From Gyromitra esculenta (taxonomy: Eukaryota; Ascomycota; Pezizomycetes; Pezizales; Discinaceae): 64,000 bases of DNA. Location: the NCBI GenBank assembly GCA_038503075.1, contig JBCAML010000006.1:1674001-1738000 (forward strand), written 5' to 3'. This document shows, piece after piece, positions 11,771 through 23,324 of the stretch. Both the position numbers and the translations under genes were made by a program. Positions within the stretch are counted from its first letter, which is position 1, and the number at the start of each line of letters is the position of its first letter. The notes under the pieces were generated by a model. The model was given only the letters and a program-made list of their open reading frames with translations, did no database searches and had not been told where the DNA came from.

Positions 11771-13744
11771 GATGGATGATGGTGATGGGAATCTCGTTGA
11801 TAAATGAGTGTGTAAAGTTACCCCAGTTTTCTAGTTCACCGTGACAGAGGTCGCTGCCGGACAGCGCAGACTTTTTATATATATTCAGCCCGTTTAATAT
11901 TGCTTCTTCAAAAAAAAAAAGGGAACCCTCGAAACAGGTGCTTGGCACGTAATATTATTACATATGTCAATTACTTTTTTTGGTGCGCCTGATGCGGCGC
12001 TTAGGGACGTGCATACCATTTTAAGGGTATGCGAAGCGTCGATCATCTGGTTGGCTTTTGAATGCGAGCCGCTCCACCATCCGAATCTCATTGTCATAAA
12101 AACTCAACTGAGATCGTGAGGGTCTCTTTCGAGCACAAAACCCCACGGGCGGCTGGACACCACTATGTCACGATGGAACCCAATAAAAGTTAGGCCTCGC
12201 GTGATTTTCCCGTCAAGGGGGATGGTTCTGAATAAATATGTCACTGGATCAAGCCCAATGTGGCCCATCTTTCTCCTGTAACGATGGAACTTCACTGAGT
12301 CGAAGTTGAATAGAAGTTAACTGGGTTCTCGCTGTCGGAACGTTCAGTGCACATCGGTTGTTTCATCCCAAGGATTGAATATCCCTATTTGTATAAGAAC
12401 AGGGTAGGGAGCTCTAGACCTGCCTTGGCTTGAACATACCAAGAGCGAGAGATCGAGAGAGAGAAATAGGGGGGTATTTTTGCGTGATTCCGAAGTTTAT
12501 CAACTCTTTTCTCTAAAGAGAACTGCAATCGAGAGTGATGTAGGAGTTTGCTTCCATCTCAATCCTCGAGAATAGGAGAATGGCCGGGTCCGGAATAGCC
12601 TGCTAAATGTTCTGGGTCTTTGGGGCGTCAACATCCAACCTTAAAATGCCGTAATTCGAACACTGAAGAATTATCAGAATAGTAATAGAAATATCAACTT
12701 CGCGAAGGGCTGAAACCCAAGGTTGCGGAAAAGAAAAAAAAAAGAGCTGCCAAGCTACGACAAACAATCAACAACGTAACAAGAAACCTGGCGATGGGCT
12801 CCGAAATTGTTGGAAGAGGTTGTCCTGACCAGTAAGGCGTTAAAATATAGAAAAGTAAGACATTTTGCCAGGACGCAAAGTTAGCTTTGATATAGTCAGC
12901 GTGTCAGGAGCAGGGGAGCGCCTGGCGAGCTTCCTCCCAAGTAAAACAGTATGCCTGTGACTATGGAGGCAGTTGCTGAGAACAACCATAGTCAGGGAAT
13001 GTGTGGTATTGCTTCTTCAGGCCACATGAAGACTGAATATTTTCTCAACTAGTTACTGGGCATATGCTCATGTTATATGGACAAAGGAGCCCTAACCCTA
13101 GAGCCAAGGTTGTAAGACAGAAAACGGGTTCATCTTGTTGGGCTCAATTAGCCTAAACATTTTCTATGTTTCCCACACCTTCCAATGAAGGAAAACAATT
13201 AGGCGCTGAGATTCTGTTCGCGAGAATTCTCGAACATTGTTTGTTCGTCATAAAAACTCACTCGCGACACCGCAGGCTACATGTAAGCAGTGCCTGCCAA
13301 GCCCTTTCGGCTGAAGCTTGTTTTCGAGCCGCAGCCTGGTGTTTTTTCGGAATAATCTCCCGATCCTGCAATAAATCATCTTTATAGGTTCTACAAACCC
13401 TCCCGCCCGGACCGTTTCGAGCATATTGCCCACGCGGCCCTAGGAGCTTAAATTTCAAACCATAGATATCATCTGTTGTTTCGGCCCGTTTACCCCGCGA
13501 GAAAGATCTCCCCGGAAAATCGTTGACCGTGTTCCGAAAAACCGGGAATAATGATTGCATGATCCGGGGGAAGGAAGGGCTTTTAAGCACTCGCTGTAAT
13601 GTATCGATATACGTACTTTGCTTAAATCCCTGACTTGATTCGTTCTACATGTCCTTGCGATTCTTTAATTTAGGGCGAGCTTGAAATACTGCGTGTTTCC
13701 CACCGTTTCCCCAGGTTTTTTTTTTGTTGAGCATATCGTTCATC
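11771..13744. other. Gene-poor stretch
   Basis: About 2 kb between the divergent GPI-like and CBM1 genes. It has one TACATGTA palindrome (13,278) and short unsupported open frames on both strands. I see no gene, RNA or repeat I can name. Confidence 0.45.
11874..11882 (-). promoter_or_regulatory. TATA-like box of the small GPI-like protein gene
   Basis: Minus-strand TATATAAAA, about 104 bp upstream of the ATG at 11770, a usual fungal spacing for a regulated secreted-protein gene. Confidence 0.5.
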
Positions 13745-14648
13745 ATGAAGGGCACATATCTGATTCAGTCGCTTGCTATCCTCGTCGGTTACGCTTCGAG
13801 CGTCAATGGTGCAGTGGTTGCTTGGGGGCAATGTGGAGGTGTCACATATTCTGGGGATACAACTTGCGTTAGTGGATATTCATGCATCAAGGTGAACGAC
13901 TGTATGTTTCGTCTTATCCTCCGTGTATGGGTTTTATCAACTAATCAGACAAAAATCATATACAGACTACTTTCAGTGTCAACCGGGTGTAGCCAGCGCT
14001 ACTACATCTACTGTGCCTACTACCGTATCAGCCACGAAAACGACTACTACCACTACCACTCCAGTTACAACGGCTACTGCTAGTGCGCCCACTGGAACCG
14101 GCCAGTTGATTCGTGGTGTTACCGCACCTGTCTATCATCTCTACCTTCAGAATTCAGGTAAGCTTCGTGAGGTGATTCGCTAAAGGATAGAGGGTACTGA
14201 CAGGCTAATACGGGTAATTGATAGGTGGAATCCCGGTCCTTGGCCCTGAAAGTAGCGAAGGGCATTTCATCATCTCTGGGTCAATTAGGGAAACTGGGTC
14301 AGGGCTGTATTTGAACGTCGATACAGCGTCAACCTCATACAAGCCGGTGTCGTTTGGAACCACCGCTACCACAACTGGCTGGGGTTTGGAGGGTGATACC
14401 ATTATTACCACTAACTCAAGTCCTTATGGAAGACGTAAGATACCCGTTTAGATCAGCTTTTTTGATTTTTTCTGCTGAGAGGCACACTGTTCTTGGCTAA
14501 CGCTGTTTATGTCCGTGTAGAATTGAACTTTTTGGCGTGCACAACTAGCACATCTGGTAACTACAAATTGTATCTGCAGACCGGAGGCGATACGCCAAGT
14601 GGGGAATCATGTACTTCGCAAACTCTCCATCTTCCTTGTCTGTGTTAA
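13745..14648 (+). CDS. Secreted protein with fungal CBM1 cellulose-binding module
   Basis: Four exons: 13745-13901, 13966-14157, 14225-14434, 14521-14648, giving 228 aa with every joint in frame. Residues 1-22 are a signal peptide. Residues about 23-60 are a CBM1: WGQCGG, TTCVSGYSC, then YYFQCQPG, with the conserved Cys and aromatic residues that pack on crystalline cellulose. A Thr/Pro/Ala linker (TKTTTTTTT) follows. The last ~130 residues are an unnamed domain with HLYLQ, GLYLNVDTAS and KLYLQTG repeats and paired Cys (LACTTS, SCTSQTLHLPCLC). No glycosidase or LPMO catalytic motif is visible, so it is a binder or carries an unknown activity. The start is the ATG directly before the signal peptide. 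Confidence 0.88.
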
Positions 14649-16339
14649 GAACTTTTGGAGAATGTGGTGGGAATGCTTTAGTTTATGTAAATGGTATTAC
14701 TGATGCAGAGAAATATTTTGCTGTTCAAAAATCTTCGTTTCTCAATTTAACATTAAGCATGTAAATCTTGGGCGATGAGTCGAGCAGACCGATTTTTTGA
14801 TATGTGATGAGTTTATGCTCTGTTGGATGTTGATATAAGATGTTAATATATCCGAACAGAGATAGAAATGCCCGCTAATCTAGCTGACGAAGTGTAGGGA
14901 TCTCATAGGAGATCGTCAAAAGTTCCTCGAGTATCACGCCGGGGAGATCAACTTTAAGGTTTCGTAGGCGAATATTCATTCCTGGTGGCTCGTTCGTACT
15001 AATTATCCGAAGAAAAAAAAAACTGTTCCGGGTGAAACATTAATTATGAACTATTGGTGCTCTTGAACACCTGTGATATATAGCTCCAAGTGAACGTTAG
15101 TATCGAATTCCATCAAAATATTATTAACGAAGATAGCTATCAAGTATCCCCTATCCTAGCCGGAATATACCAATTGGGTTGGTGAATGAATATATCTTGG
15201 ACAATTGTTCCCAGACCACGTCAAGATCTTTTGTCATGCAGCTCAGGATGTCATCCTCCAATGATATGCTAGCGCATTTCAGCCGATTGGAGAAACATCC
15301 AGATCTAAAAATATTCCACGCAAACCGCATAAGGGATAAAATCATAAATAGCGTGGGTGGTGCATCAGAGCGTTGAATCAATAAGAGATGCCGTGTTCCT
15401 GGCAGTCTCGGTAACGTGATAGACGTTGGGCTAGAAGCTCTTCTCGATTCTAAAACGATAAATTCTGGCTCGGGCTGGTGGAAGGCGCGAATGGAGTGAA
15501 GAAGGTGATTTATGTTTTGAAACCACAGCCAATTGCTGGATTGAAGCTGCAACGTGTCGATGGAGGGATTGGAGAAGTTCGTTAACGGATGATCGATGCA
15601 TGCATACCTGTATGTCTGACAGCGGCCCAACGACCACTGTCTAGACAGGTTCGAGATGAGGGTTCAAGGTAGGGTAACATCTAATTTCCGATTTTAGAGC
15701 ACTGGCAGTATCCAGTCCAACGCTCTCCCCCCCCAGTAAGACAGCAATATTTCCGTTCTTCAGATTATCACCCCGCCTTGACATTCCTGTCCCTCTTTCG
15801 TGTCGTCGTCCCGCAGTTGCACTCGTTTTTGCTGCTTCATTCCGTTCTCTCTTTTTGCATATTCGGTTTTTGTTTGTTAGGCTTGTTTTTCGGTGGTTGG
15901 TATGTTGCTCGCCCCCTCCTTTTTTCCCCAGCCCGGTAAATTAAAGCGCTGGGGACATCTCCATACAGGGGGCTGGCTGGATGGCGACGAGTGCTTGCTT
16001 ATCGTTTCCTGGGAGTTCGGGTAGTTTATTTCTTCGTCTTCGTCTTTCTCTATCACATCTCGCCGTTTACTCGTAATCTATCGTCAATCGTTCTGTCCTT
16101 CGTCGTTGTTGCCCAGGATACTATTCGGTCGAGAAGAGAAGCTCGTGACCTTGTGTTCCTGGATTTTGCCAGACTTGGAAGCTGCTGCGCCGCTGCTGGG
16201 GCTGGATTTGGAAATACACGAAACAAAACCTTGCATCTCCGCTCGCTCGCTTCGACTCGCTCACGACCCCTTCGCTCGAGTCCTCCTGTTTCGTCTGATT
16301 GCTTGCCAGGCCTATCTAAATCCAATCAACCCTTTCAAA
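14649..16339. other. Intergenic: CBM1 gene to CSI2
   Basis: About 1.7 kb. From 15.7 kb the plus strand is T/C-rich and is probably the CSI2 promoter and leader. A minus-strand open frame at 15,151-15,630 has no recognisable motif and is not called. Confidence 0.45.
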
Positions 16340-17476
16340 ATGAGGGTAAGCAAATCGCTATTCACAAGCTTCGTCCTCAGCGTTCTCGCAACGACAGTCT
16401 TGTCGCAAGACACCAAGTCCACAGATAGTCAGACGACAGATGCTTCCACAACGCCCACCACAGCCGCTGGAGCACTTCCAACTCTTGATACCGGAGCACT
16501 AACTGGCGGTGTGGATCCAACGGCAACAACTGGAGATTCATCAACCTCCACAAAGGCGACCACTACCAAAGCGACCAGTACCGAGAAGTCGACTACTAAA
16601 GTGATCATTACTGGTGGAATCCCCGTTACGAGTGCTGCCGGGTCCGTCCCCGGCCTTACAAGCACCAAACTGCCAGCTCTCCCAAGTCTCACCGGAACCA
16701 CCGCAGACGCTGCCTTCCCTACCATCACCGTTCCGCCTACTGCCAATGCACCCTACATGCAGAAATCTTCCCTTCCCGAAGGGACCGTATTCATTGCCGT
16801 TGGCTCTGCTCTTGCCTTCTTCGCTCTTGCCGTAATTTCCTGGCGAGGCCTGGTTGCCTGGTCGCTTCATCGTTCCGTTAGGCGTGCCGCTGCCCACGTC
16901 AGCATATCTGATACTAAAGGCCCGATGTTGCGACCTCCTCCTAGTGGATCAGGTGGGTTTTACGCCGGTGCTGGGCCTGGTTCTCAGCTTTCGCTTGACC
17001 ACCTTGCGACGTCCCCACGGACCGCAAACCGCCCCGACGGCCGACAAATGACACCTAACTCAAGCCTCTTCTTCTCGCCAACCGCTGGTGGTGCAGCTGG
17101 TGGAGATCGTCGCTCTGCATATCTACCTGCGGGATACTACGCTTCTGGGGCTCGCGACAGCATGATCATGACGCAAGGCACTGCAAATACGTCGCATACT
17201 CACCTTCACACTCAATCCGTCTCATCAACTCGATATGGTGGGCGGAATGTTGGTATTTCGCCACCTGGGTCACCGCTGATGGGTCCAACTGGGCCAGCAG
17301 CCAGAGGAAATAGCAGTCATGGTCATGGGCCATATGGCGGGGCGCCGCAGTTGAGGGCGAGTGAAAGTCATACGTCTTTAAGTCTTCCACCAACGGGAAG
17401 GGCGCCGAGTGCATATTTGGAGGATTTGTTTGAGAGTCATCGGCAACAACCCGGGCCGCAGCATGGGAGGTATTGA
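16340..17476 (+). CDS. CSI2: CSI2-like single-pass membrane glycoprotein
   Basis: Single exon, 378 aa. The frame is open upstream, but the ATG at 16340 is chosen because it opens the signal peptide (MRVSKSLFTSFVLSVLATTVLS). Residues 23-145 are Ser/Thr-rich and likely O-glycosylated. The signature NAPYMQKSSLPEGTVF leads into a single membrane span at about 149-172, followed by WRGLVAWSLHRSVRRAA and a Gly/Ser/Pro-rich cytoplasmic tail. This spacing matches fungal Csi2 proteins, linked in yeast to chitin synthesis and chitin synthase 3 localisation. The tail has several SSTR/HTH stretches that could be phosphorylated. The role in chitin deposition is from family knowledge only. Confidence 0.82.
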   Translation: MRVSKSLFTSFVLSVLATTVLSQDTKSTDSQTTDASTTPTTAAGALPTLDTGALTGGVDPTATTGDSSTSTKATTTKATSTEKSTTKVIITGGIPVTSAAGSVPGLTSTKLPALPSLTGTTADAAFPTITVPPTANAPYMQKSSLPEGTVFIAVGSALAFFALAVISWRGLVAWSLHRSVRRAAAHVSISDTKGPMLRPPPSGSGGFYAGAGPGSQLSLDHLATSPRTANRPDGRQMTPNSSLFFSPTAGGAAGGDRRSAYLPAGYYASGARDSMIMTQGTANTSHTHLHTQSVSSTRYGGRNVGISPPGSPLMGPTGPAARGNSSHGHGPYGGAPQLRASESHTSLSLPPTGRAPSAYLEDLFESHRQQPGPQHGRY

Positions 17477-18875
17477 TAGTAAGGCTGGTGGCCGCGTGTA
17501 AAAAGGGAGGAAGACGCGGAAGGTGTCTTTTCGTTAGATCCTAAACAGTGTTTGGACCTGTTTATTCGACTTTTCTGGTCGTGCATGCTATTTTAAAGGT
17601 CTTTTTCTTTCTTCCTTTCTAGCTTTTATTCGCTCTTTTTTTTTTTTTTTTTTTGGAACTTTATGTTTATTATTGTCTTTTACCGTGGATGGTGCTTTTT
17701 TTTGGGAATGGGCGCTCGTTGATGTTTTATATTTTATATTTTCTGATATCCTTTGATACCTCTACTTTCTCCTACCTCTCTTCATAGCTTGAGCTTTGTG
17801 CTTGAGCTAGCGATTAATAACCCCCCCTTTTTTTCTCGCTTTACACCTTGCTCATTTCTGTTTGAATGAAACCACTGAGCGTGTATTGATGTCGATATCT
17901 TTCTTGCATTCTTTACTCTTCGTTAGCGCGGGGTATAATATGTTAATTTTTAGAGAACTGTAGCGATTATTACTTTTATGAACTTTGATCCATCCTAAGT
18001 CTCATACTACCATGACTTTTCTTTTCTTCTACCAGTTGTGATACCCCCCTATGTGATTTATGTATCAGATTAGTAGTTTTATTTTTTTATATTGATGTTA
18101 ACCTTTTTTTTCCGGCTGGGCTCGGGGCCATGTGAAGTTCATTTTTTTCTGCCAGTGGAATGTATGTGCATGTTGCTTATTTTTTTGCACGTGGTGTATA
18201 TGGAAAAACTGAGGCCGGGGTGAAATTAAGTGGATAGTTACGAGTTAGATTGCTTTCTTGATGCGCATTAATATTGTGGTTCGATTGTAATAGACAGGGA
18301 GGGGAAGCTGCATTGCATGTGAGAGTTTAATTTTAGATGGCTCTAGGTAACAATGATTTTTTTTTGCGTCTCTATTTCGTGAGTGATCTTCAGTTAGGGT
18401 CTTCTTAAGTCTGTATGCACATGTAGTATATGTAATTAGCGCTGGTTAAGGAAGTGTAATACTAATTCAAGAAGATCCTTCAACCACAGCGTAGCGTGTC
18501 AAAGTGAGCCTAGAGTTATTTTGAGGAACTTTACTTAAGGCATTTGGATTCTTGAGAACTTTTTTGAAGATTCATATATATACACGTAACTGCAGGAACG
18601 GGCGACTAATCTCCACATAGTGGTCGAATATGGGGCTAGGTTTCCCAAACGGCTTACTGGGTACGTTTTGAAGCCCTTAGGCTAAGTTTTGGTGTATGCT
18701 GTCGAGTATATTTGGAGCAAATCAGCTTATTTTGGAAGTTATTCCACCTTAGGAGCTTTTTGAAACCTGTTACTGTGTTTTTTTGGAGCGTGGGCCGTCG
18801 TGAGTATAAAACTCTTCATGACATCTCACTCGTTTTAAATTTCGCTTGTACTGTTGGATATATATGGTATATATC
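17477..18875. other. CSI2 3' flank to the LINE insertion site
   Basis: About 1.4 kb, T-rich after the CSI2 stop (runs up to about 17 T near 17,640). No gene seen. The LINE target-site copy lies at the right end. Confidence 0.5.
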
Positions 18876-18891
18876 CATAGGCTTCCTAGTG
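18876..18891 (+). repeat. Target-site duplication of the LINE, left copy
   Basis: CATAGGCTTCCTAGTG, 16 bp, repeated exactly at 30134-30149 straight after the poly-A tail. This fixes both LINE ends. Confidence 0.92.
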
Positions 18892-19017
18892 CATGCTCCG
18901 TCTCCTCTACACAATTTTTTCTGAAAAACACCTTCCTATTCGGGAAAGCCAACCTTCTCGCAAAACTCAAAATACCATCTTAGCTCTCTAAAAACCAGCT
19001 TCACCGTAGCATTAGTG

Positions 19018-20538
19018 ATGACTGATTCGTCAACCTTCTCGCCCTTTATCGGTGGCAGAAATCTTTCTACCACCTCTTTCCTTCCACCAGTCTCCTCTGC
19101 TCCATCCAGAGCCAATTCCCCTGCTAGACCTTCAACACCAACTGTCATCCCATCCGGCGTTTTGACCGGAATTCAAGAGCTTCTAAACAAGCTCATCTCA
19201 CAATCTCCACTTGGACAAACGGGTATTGCTCCCATCTTTGAAGATGTAGCACTAGCCGACCCTTCGCGCACGGAAGCCATCCTCATTGCGTTGGCCATCA
19301 ATACAACTCACCTCCTTTCATCCATGGACGCTCGACTTTCCAAAATGGAAGAAATTCTCTCTTCAACCCCATCAATTGGAGCCCCAACCCAATCGCAAAA
19401 CCCCATCCAACTAAACCAAATCCAAGCAGCTATCTCAAATCTGACGGACAAGGTCTCTTCTCAAGCCAAACGTTCTTCGGAACAATCAGGTCCCGCTCCA
19501 CCCCCTCCCGCCAAGAAAGGAAAAAAAACCTTTGCCGAGGCGGCTAAATCTGCACCCGCAAAGACCAACACAGCAACTGCCAGCGCACCAAAGCCAGATG
19601 CAAACAACCCAAAAAAAGACACCAAGGAAAAAGCCGCCCGGCCCCTTCCAACGGCTGAAAGACGTTTTTTTGCTTCTCGCTCCAACGCCTGCCCATTTAC
19701 TGAATCGGCTGTTCTTGCCGCATCACTCCCCGTTGCGGTTGGACGTGCTCTACGAGCCGCCCAATTCCCCAATTCATACTCAGTTGCCCTATCCGTTACT
19801 GTTAACGATCGAGGAACTATTACATTCACCGCAAACCCTTTTACTCCTGCCTCCGCATTTGTTCCCTACTTCGCCGCTATTCTAAAAACCCTCAACGAAA
19901 CATGTCCCATTGGCGACAACCCATTCAACCCCGTCAGAACTGCGCCAACTGATGTTAACGTAGTAATCCACAACATTCCCACCTTTGCACTACCAGAAGA
20001 AGCGAAAGAACTGAGTTCCACGCTATCTGAAGCCATCCTCTACGCCGCTGACGTACAAATCACCGGCGCACGCTACCTCAAAACCGACGCTGCCATCCGA
20101 GCAACAAAAAAAACTACTTCTGTAGTAATCTCGTGCTCAGTCGATGATGCAAAAAAAATCGGCTCATCAATTAAACTCTTTTCGCGACCACGCAAAACCA
20201 ATCTCATGTGGTCAGCCTCCCCCTCAACCCAATGCAAGAAATGCTGGGGCTTTGGCCACGCCACAGCCGGATGCAAATCACCCGACACTATCTGCCCTAT
20301 CTGTTCAAACCACCATCCCCGCCATGAACACCGCTGCTCCATCCCAACCTGCCCGGGCGGCGGAGCGGAAAAAGCCATCATCAACTGCTGCGCAGTATCC
20401 CCATCCATCTGCATCAACTGTAACGGCAACCATACCGCTACGGACCTCCAATGCCCCACGCGCAAAGCGATTCAGGAGAAATCTAGTATTTCGTCAGCTG
20501 TACCACCCCCAGCTGATACCTCCATGTCGAGCGAATAA
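19018..20538 (+). CDS. LINE ORF1, gag-like nucleic-acid-binding protein
   Basis: 506 aa, intact. The N-terminal third is Ser/Pro/Gln-rich with a likely coiled region (MDARLSKMEEIL) followed by a Pro/Lys-rich stretch. The C-terminal part has cysteine knuckles: CKKCWGFGHATAGC is a canonical CX2CX4HX4C, followed by CPIC...H..C and CINCNGNH...C. Such proteins coat LINE RNA and form the retrotransposition RNP. The stop TAA is followed by two bases and then the ORF2 ATG, so ORF2 is probably reached by termination-reinitiation. Confidence 0.9.
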   Translation: MTDSSTFSPFIGGRNLSTTSFLPPVSSAPSRANSPARPSTPTVIPSGVLTGIQELLNKLISQSPLGQTGIAPIFEDVALADPSRTEAILIALAINTTHLLSSMDARLSKMEEILSSTPSIGAPTQSQNPIQLNQIQAAISNLTDKVSSQAKRSSEQSGPAPPPPAKKGKKTFAEAAKSAPAKTNTATASAPKPDANNPKKDTKEKAARPLPTAERRFFASRSNACPFTESAVLAASLPVAVGRALRAAQFPNSYSVALSVTVNDRGTITFTANPFTPASAFVPYFAAILKTLNETCPIGDNPFNPVRTAPTDVNVVIHNIPTFALPEEAKELSSTLSEAILYAADVQITGARYLKTDAAIRATKKTTSVVISCSVDDAKKIGSSIKLFSRPRKTNLMWSASPSTQCKKCWGFGHATAGCKSPDTICPICSNHHPRHEHRCSIPTCPGGGAEKAIINCCAVSPSICINCNGNHTATDLQCPTRKAIQEKSSISSAVPPPADTSMSSE

Positions 20539-20540
20539 AT

Positions 20541-22895
20541 ATGTCCCCCAGAAAGAACAAACCCTCTACTTCACCCTCACCCCCTTTCACTATCGTGCAA
20601 CACAATTGTGCTGGTAGCTCAAAGATCTTTCATACCCTTTTCTCTCAATGCAAACCAACACCCTCAATCGTCGCCATCCAAGACCCTTATCTTTGGAACA
20701 ACAAACCTCTACAAGCTCCCGGTTTTTATCTCTTAATCCCCTCCACACTTCCAACACAAAAAATTCGCGTTTGTTTTTACATATCAATCCATTTTATCAA
20801 CTGCCACCAAGCGGAATTTTTAATCGAAGACAATTTTAGGGACGACATTATCTCTTTATGTCTCACCTTTAAAAATCCTATCTTCAACTCCTCCTTTTAT
20901 TCAATTAAAATTATCAACATCTACAATCGTGCGAGAAGCAATTCCAGCAATCATCACATTCAACCTTCACAAATCTTTCTTTCCTCATCCACTCCCACCA
21001 TCATCGTTGGTGACTTTAATATTCACCATCCCTCCACAGACCCCCTTCGAATTATCTCCTCTCAAGAATTTAATGAAGGGGATAAATACCACCTTACAGC
21101 CCAAAATCTCCTGTATAAATGCCTAAATACTCCTGGAATTTATACCCGTTTTCCCTACGATTCGCATACTAGACCGAGTGTCCTCGATCTAACATTTTGC
21201 AATCATCTTGCACTACCTTTTATCAAAAAATGGGACACCTCCTCCAACTCCACTGGATCAGACCATATCCCCATTATCACACATCTCCACACTCCTCATC
21301 ATACAACTGCCATGCCATCTCCCGACTGGTCAAAAACCAACTGGAAAAATCTCACGCCGCTAATTAAAAAAATCAAAATCCTTCCCCCCCCTCCGTTACC
21401 AGACCTTGATCAATGGTTTACAAAATCACTCAACCTAGTAACCACACCGCTCATTCTCGAAACCCCAACCAAAAGACCCTCCGAATGGTCAAAAAAGTGG
21501 TGGAGTCCCCTGCTATCCGATTTAAGAAGAATCTTTCACTCAATCAACCGATCCCACCGTAACCAATTTAAAGGATCAAAAGCGCCTCCCTCCCCAGAAG
21601 TACGCAAAGCAAAATATGCCTACTTCCACGAAATCGCCAGATGCAAAAAGAACCACTGGAGTTCCTTTTTAGCAAATGCGTCACCTTCCGATATATGGGC
21701 CGCCAAAAGAATGAAAACCTCATCCTCCAACGACGTTTTTCCCAATCTTCCCAATATTAGCACCCCTACACAACTCGCCTCCTCACTCATTCAACACTTT
21801 TTCCCCCCGCGTATTACAAAACCTCCGCCTCTCTACCACCTTCACGCAGATTTTAAAGAAATTGACTTCGATGAAATCTCTGCTGCTTTACGCGCATCCT
21901 CCAATACATCCGCTCCTGGGCCAGATACTATTCCGTATAGCATCTGGAAAAAAATCAATAATATTAATCCAAATATCATCCACTCACTCCTTAATCCCCT
22001 AGCCGAGTATGGATACCATCCGCTCCAACTCAAGAAAGCGTTCGGGATCGTTCTCCCAAAACCAAACAAAGAATCGTATTCTTCAGCAACCTCTTTCAGA
22101 GTCATTGTACTACTAGAAACCCTTTCAAAAATTCTAGAACGTATTATTGCAACACGACTCGCCTACCTCTCTCGCTCAAATGGCCTCATTCATCCCAATC
22201 AGTGCGGCTCGCTATCACTTATATCAACCGGAGATGCAGTCTCCGCACTACTTCACGATATCCAGCTCCTCCAAGCAGCAGACAAGAAAGTCTCCACGCT
22301 TTTTCTTGATATTAAAGGCGGGTTTGACAACGTCAACCCCCATATCCTGGAGAAGAGACTTCTTGACCACCATATTCCACTCTATATGACCTCCTGGATC
22401 ATATCCTTTCTTCATTCACGCGAATGCGCCCTCCTTTTTAAAGGATCACCAAGAAAATTCCTTCCTGTGTCCGTAGGAGTCCCTCAAGGCTCACCTATTT
22501 CTCCCCTTTTATTTTGTATCTACGTCGCCCCCCTCCATCTCAGCAACGCCTTTAAATTCACCTTTTCATATGTGGATGATTTTGCCATCACAGTCTTCTC
22601 GCACTCCAGTAGGAAAAACGCTAGACTCTTAGAACAAGCAGCCCACGATATTAACATCGTGGGAGATGCCATTCAAGTTTCTTTTTCGATTCCCAAAACA
22701 GAACTTATACACTGGACAACCATCCATAACCGACTACCCCCTACTCCCGGCGCCTCCATCAGACTTGATGGAAATACCTTTCTCCCACAACTATGTATTC
22801 GTTGGCTTGGCTTTTGGCTTTCCCACAACTTCAATACGAATACTCATTTTCTCAAAAGGTTGTCATCTGCCCAAAAAGCATTTTTCGCAATCAAA
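20541..22895 (+). pseudogene. LINE ORF2, 5' part: endonuclease and reverse transcriptase
   Basis: The first 785 codons of ORF2. Residues about 12-240 form an apurinic-type endonuclease (IVQHNCAG, IVGDFNIHHP, SVLDLTF, GSDH). The RT core follows: APGPDTIPYSIW, FLDIKGGFDNV (near residue 588), VPQGSPISPLLF and the catalytic YVDD (near residue 676). The endonuclease nicks target DNA and the RT extends from the nick on LINE RNA. The frame is intact up to the gypsy insertion at IK|, after which the LTR supplies a stop within a few codons. Confidence 0.92.
22891..22895 (+). repeat. 5-bp target-site duplication of the gypsy element, left copy
   Basis: TCAAA immediately before the left LTR; the right copy is at 28841-28845. 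Confidence 0.88.
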
Positions 22896-23313
22896 TTTCA
22901 CGGATAGAGTCGAGTAATGGGTTAGGATAACTGTGGATGGTTACGAAAGACTTTCTTTGGATATAATGGCTTTGTTGTTCGGTTAAGTTTCGGTTGTTGT
23001 CAGGTTGTTGTTGGTGTTACAGAAAAGCGGGGTATTTAAAGAAGGATTTTGGTCGTTCTTGCTTTCCTTTCTCTTCTTTCCTTAAGCAACGTTCTCGTTT
23101 CACTTCTCTTGTATCAAAGTTATAATCTCACTCGATTCTACTTCAGAATCCTCGCTGTCGCCGTGAACCACTGCCGATACTTCGCCTTGAAGTATACCCA
23201 TCGTAGGACCTGTAGAAACCTTGCACTCTTTGAACGTGTTGATACCTCACTTAAGTAGCACTGCTCACCTCCGGGGATACCGAAGGGCTTAAACAAGGGA
23301 CTCAACCGTGAGA
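22896..23313 (+). repeat. Left LTR
   Basis: 418 bp, identical by eye to 28423-28840. It contains a TATTTAAA box (23033-23040) and, about 50 bp downstream, AAGCAACGT (23084-23092), complementary to the bases just after the LTR. Ends form a short imperfect inverted repeat (TTTCACGG / CCGTGAGA). Confidence 0.93.
23033..23040 (+). promoter_or_regulatory. TATA-like box in the LTR
   Basis: TATTTAAA, the only clear TATA-like element in the LTR. It would place the transcript start near 23,060-23,090. The right LTR has the same box. Confidence 0.5.
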
Positions 23314-23315
23314 TT

Positions 23316-23324
23316 ACGTTGCTT
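23316..23324 (+). promoter_or_regulatory. Candidate self-primer binding site
   Basis: ACGTTGCTT starts two bases after the left LTR and is the exact reverse complement of AAGCAACGT inside the LTR (23084-23092). I see no obvious tRNA 3'-end complement here (it does not begin TGG). This is the arrangement of Tf1-type self-priming elements, where the mRNA 5' end folds onto the primer site. Confidence 0.45.

Noticed and set aside
13090..13101. Telomere-like CCCTAACCCTAG
   Set aside because: Only two units; no array and not at a sequence end.
15151..15637. Minus-strand open frames of 159 and 68 codons
   Set aside because: No recognisable motif, composition like the flanking non-coding DNA, and no splice model that improves them.
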